Shown in pieces: positions 5,133 through 7,095 of a stretch of 7,095 nucleotides of DNA. Origin of the DNA: Acidimicrobiaceae bacterium (GTDB lineage Bacteria; Actinomycetota; Acidimicrobiia; Acidimicrobiales; Bog-793); contig JAODBN010000127.1 in the NCBI GenBank assembly GCA_025463965.1, positions 1-7,095 of the forward strand, in the 5' to 3' direction. Numbering within the stretch: the stretch's first letter is position 1; each line of letters opens with the position of its first letter. A program made the translations under genes and the position numbers. The notes under the pieces were generated by a model, which was not told the DNA's origin, did not search any database, and was given only the letters and a program-made list of their open reading frames with translations.

Positions 5133-6641
5133 GTGACAGTTGCCCGACCCGCTGACCTATTCGACCGTGAGGAGGAGTGGGAGGAACTGTCGGCCTTCGT
5201 GTCCGACCTGACTCCTGGGCTGCGCATCGGCATCATCTACGGTCGCCGACGGCAGGGCAAGTCCTATCCGCTCCGACGACTTGCCGCGGCAACGGGCGGC
5301 TTCTACTACCAAGCGCTCGAGCACGAGCCGGCGCAGGCGCTCGCTGAGCTCGGCGGGCGACTTGGCGCTCATCTTGGGGTGGGCCGACTCGCTCTCGCCA
5401 ACTGGGACGAGGCCGTCTCTAGTCTCGCCAGGCTCGCACCGCGGCTGAGCGGAGCAATCGGCGCATCGCCCCTCGGGATGGCGCCGATCGGAGGGGGCTC
5501 GATTTTCGTCGGCCCGGCTGTGGCGGTCCTCGACGAGTTCCCCTACCTCCTGGAGCGCTCGCCTGAGCTGCCATCGCTCCTGCAGCGCAGCGTCGACCGC
5601 TCGAAGGAGGAGAACTGGCCGGCCGTCCGCCTCCTCCTATGCGGCTCGGCAATCTCGGTGATGGCCGACCTTCTCGAGGGCCAGGGGGCGCTTCGCGGTC
5701 GAGTCCACACCAATCTGCTGATGCGCCCCTTCAGCTACCTCGACGCGAAACGCTTCTGGGGCCTCGATGATCCACGTCTCGCGTTTCGAGTCGACGCAAT
5801 CCTTGGTGGCACGCCCGGGTACCGCGAGCTCGTCCGATCGGTGCCGTCGTCGCTGGGCGACCTTGACGCCTGGGTCGTCGATGAGATCCTTTCGCCCGCC
5901 TCCGCCCTCTTCCGCGAGGACGAGTGGCTCCTCGGTGAGCAGCGCGGCATGGAGAATCGGGCGCTCTACCTGTCGGTGTTGGCCGCTGTTGCCGGCGGTA
6001 GTGGCACCCAGACTGCTATCGCCAACCAGCTGGGGCGCTCGCAACAGAGCATGCTGCATCCGCTCGACGCCCTTGTTCGCTCTGGCTTCCTCGAAAAGGA
6101 CGACGATGTCGTCCGGCAACGGCGCCCGGTGTATCGCATTGCCGATCCGATCATCCGCTTCCACCAGGTGGTGCGGCATACGCGGGTGGCACTCTTCGAG
6201 GACCACCGCGGCGTCGAGGCGTGGGCGGACTCGCAGTCGAGCTTCGCGTCACTCGTGCTCGGCCCGCATTTCGAGCAGCTCGCGCGAAAGCACGTCCGTC
6301 GAGTCGGCGAGGCGCTCTTCGGTGTGCCGGTCGTCTCGGTCGGCACGACGGTTATCAACGCCAAGCACGAGCGGGCTGCGCACGAACTCGACATCGTGGC
6401 CCTCGGACCGGGCACTGGTCCTGGCCGCCGGGTGATCGAGGCGATCGGGGAAGCCAAGCTCCGAGAACTCGATGGCGGCGATCTCGAACGGCTGGAGCGG
6501 ATTCGCACGATCCTCAGTGGGCCCGGGAACGCTCGGATCGTCCTGGCGTCGGCCACGGGGTTCACCGAGGACCTCGTGGCCCGGGCTGTGGGCCGAGCGG
6601 ATATCCACCTCATCGGGCTCGACGAGATCTACGCGGGCTGA
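5133..6641 (+). CDS. Archaeal-type AAA ATPase (ATPase_2/DUF234 class) with PD-(D/E)XK-like C-terminus
   Basis: This is a 502-residue protein. The N-terminus LFDREEEWEEL (9-19) matches the REEEL box before the P-loop. Walker A is GRRRQGKS (37-44), Walker B is VAVLDEFPYL (130-139), and LLLCGSAISVM (167-177) is a sensor-like strand. GGTPGYREL (225-233) is a hallmark of this ATPase class. A winged-helix region (about 278-335) ends in VYRIADPIIRFHQVVRH. The C-terminal DUF234-like part has E380 (HFEQLARKHV), D420 (HELDIVAL) and E440-x-K442 (IGEAK), the arrangement of PD-(D/E)XK nucleases. The family is widespread in archaea and bacteria and has no settled function; DNA binding and nuclease activity have been proposed for it. 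All motif residues are present, so the protein looks intact. It is cytosolic, with no membrane segments. GTG 5133 is chosen because it sits right behind a promoter. It is separate from the upstream toxin-antitoxin pair. Confidence 0.85.
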   Translation: MTVARPADLFDREEEWEELSAFVSDLTPGLRIGIIYGRRRQGKSYPLRRLAAATGGFYYQALEHEPAQALAELGGRLGAHLGVGRLALANWDEAVSSLARLAPRLSGAIGASPLGMAPIGGGSIFVGPAVAVLDEFPYLLERSPELPSLLQRSVDRSKEENWPAVRLLLCGSAISVMADLLEGQGALRGRVHTNLLMRPFSYLDAKRFWGLDDPRLAFRVDAILGGTPGYRELVRSVPSSLGDLDAWVVDEILSPASALFREDEWLLGEQRGMENRALYLSVLAAVAGGSGTQTAIANQLGRSQQSMLHPLDALVRSGFLEKDDDVVRQRRPVYRIADPIIRFHQVVRHTRVALFEDHRGVEAWADSQSSFASLVLGPHFEQLARKHVRRVGEALFGVPVVSVGTTVINAKHERAAHELDIVALGPGTGPGRRVIEAIGEAKLRELDGGDLERLERIRTILSGPGNARIVLASATGFTEDLVARAVGRADIHLIGLDEIYAG

Positions 6642-6700
6642 ACTCGAGTAAGAAACACCGCCTCGACAGCGCCAGAGCGCCTCCTGATACAGCGGCCGCG

Positions 6701-6712
6701 TACAACGGCTCT
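6701..6712 (+). promoter_or_regulatory. Possible leaderless promoter of the cysteine-rich gene
   Basis: TACAAC (6701-6706) lies 6 nt before ATG 6713 and there is no ribosome site. The -10 lacks the final T and no -35 is seen, so it is weaker than the ATPase promoter. It shares the same geometry. Confidence 0.35.
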
Positions 6713-6925
6713 ATGAGCCTTGCCCTGGTGGAATTGTGTCGTGACTGCGACGACGACCTCGAGGACTGCCACAGGACCGTCTTTCGTCACGAAGACGGCT
6801 CGTTCGAGTGCCTCGAGGACCCCAACTGCTACGCGCCTCCGGAGGCGCATTTCTCCTCCATCACCTGCGCGGAATCGGACTTCTGCGGCGAAACGGGCCT
6901 GAGATCAAACTCGCACCCTGGCTGA
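6713..6925 (+). CDS. Small cysteine-rich protein, possible zinc-binding, function unknown
   Basis: This 70-residue acidic protein has seven cysteines and three histidines besides a C-terminal one: CRDC (9-12), CH (19-20), H26, C33, C39, H46, C52 and C58. The text CRDCDDDLEDCHRTVFRHED followed by GSFEC is reminiscent of uncharacterised small actinobacterial proteins with a CxDCDxxLxxCHxT start and DGxxEC. It could fold around one or two zinc ions. No signal peptide or membrane segment is seen. It starts 72 nt after the ATPase, with a possible -10 box at the usual leaderless distance and no ribosome site. Its stop lies 4 nt from the point where insertion-sequence homology begins. The last dozen residues (GETGLRSNSHPG) look unlike the rest, so the native C-terminus may have been replaced. 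Confidence 0.6.
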   Translation: MSLALVELCRDCDDDLEDCHRTVFRHEDGSFECLEDPNCYAPPEAHFSSITCAESDFCGETGLRSNSHPG

Positions 6926-6929
6926 CTAA

Positions 6930-6992
6930 GCCTCGCAGCCAGACGCGTAGGACTTCTCCGATCTCGTACACGTGGACCTCCCGGAACGCCAT
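6930..6992 (-). pseudogene. istA: N-terminal scrap of an IS21-family transposase
   Basis: From ATG 6992-6990 on the minus strand, after AAGGCGG two nt upstream, 21 codons read MAFREVHVYEIGEVLRVWLR and one glycine. IS21-family IstA proteins commonly begin with MxFREV, then an E-V-L-R-x-W-L-x-G helix leading into a helix-turn-helix. After the glycine at 6930-6932 the expected GEG continuation is replaced by unrelated codons (LVSQGASL) that run antisense to the end of the cysteine-rich gene. The DNA-binding and DDE domains are gone, so it cannot transpose by itself. Confidence 0.6.
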
Positions 6993-7037
6993 CGCCGCCT
7001 TCCCGATCTGCTGTCGGTGTGGCGGCAAGTCCACCGG

Positions 7038-7054
7038 CAGCAGCACCGCTGCTG
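7038..7054. repeat. Inverted repeat in the istA leader
   Basis: CAGCAGC (7038-7044) and GCTGCTG (7048-7054) flank ACC. The CCACC (7031-7035) and GGTGG (7054-7058) sequences further out could extend the stem with a bulge. It lies in the untranslated leader of the transposase remnant and could limit its expression. Confidence 0.35.
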
Positions 7055-7095
7055 GTGGATACCGGGTGGTCCCATGACTGGCGACGAGGTGGTCC

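Larger units (their letters stand above)
6927..7095 (-). mobile_element. Truncated end of an IS21-type insertion sequence
   Basis: The block holds the first codons of an istA-like gene (to 6992), its upstream leader, an inverted repeat (CAGCAGC 7038-7044 with GCTGCTG 7048-7054) and two direct GGTGGTCC copies (7065-7072 and 7088-7095), 23 bp apart. Multiple short repeats near the ends are typical of IS21 elements, where they bind transposase. The outer end of the element lies beyond the window, and the inner side is cut at about 6927-6930. Confidence 0.5.

Noticed and set aside
4978..5136. 52-codon plus-strand frame (GTG 4978) ending in QKFKVELYKLDLVLLVP whose TGA overlaps the ATPase GTG
   Set aside because: Its tail is just the AT-rich palindrome and promoter read as codons, and its head is one segment of the decayed gene. 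A coupled leader peptide is possible but nothing else supports it.
1..7095. CRISPR arrays, tRNA or rRNA genes, riboswitches
   Set aside because: No regularly spaced repeat series, cloverleaf-like sequence or conserved rRNA segment was found on either strand.

Overview
The window is high-GC DNA with long GC-rich reading frames, GTG starts and purine-rich ribosome sites on some genes but none on others. This suggests a soil-type actinomycete (Actinomycetota). No rRNA or tRNA gene is present to name a genus. It looks like an accessory region: several genes are broken, and an insertion-sequence end lies at the right edge. Every gene reads left to right except a minus-strand transposase scrap at the right end.

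Left part (1-4069). The window opens in the 3' end of a probable alpha/beta-hydrolase gene (stop 111-113), followed by a perfect 14-bp terminator-like hairpin. Next is a tightly packed unit. It begins with a 799-residue polypeptide that joins a 12-helix major facilitator (MFS) transporter to a complete D-2-hydroxyacid dehydrogenase with its Arg/Glu/His catalytic set. A 44-residue ORF follows that looks like the N-terminus of a hydrolase, and then an intact zinc-free quinone oxidoreductase-like MDR enzyme. The three frames overlap by 11 and 4 nt, so they are probably co-transcribed and translationally coupled. Directly behind the oxidoreductase lies the C-terminal half of a uridine-kinase-like protein without its P-loop, so the enzyme sits between two truncated genes.

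Middle part (4070-5132). A MazE/MazF-type toxin-antitoxin pair overlaps by 4 nt (GTGA). It seems to be read as a leaderless mRNA and ends in a short hairpin. Behind it, about 250 nt carry protein-like sequence that changes frame repeatedly, the signature of a decayed gene I cannot name.

Right part (5133-7095). A 502-residue archaeal-type AAA ATPase (ATPase_2/DUF234 class) with Walker A and B, winged helix and a C-terminal PD-(D/E)XK-like site starts at a GTG 7 nt behind a good -10 box. An 18-nt palindrome covers its -35. Then comes a 70-residue cysteine-rich protein, also without a ribosome site, and a truncated IS21-type element entering from the right on the minus strand.

Working together: the left unit plausibly imports or exports and reduces or oxidises an organic acid and quinone-like compounds, but the substrate is unknown. 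The right part is a typical genomic-island mix of toxin-antitoxin, ATPase and IS remnants. The most unusual items are the transporter-dehydrogenase fusion, the repeated leaderless-promoter layout, and the palindrome over the ATPase promoter.
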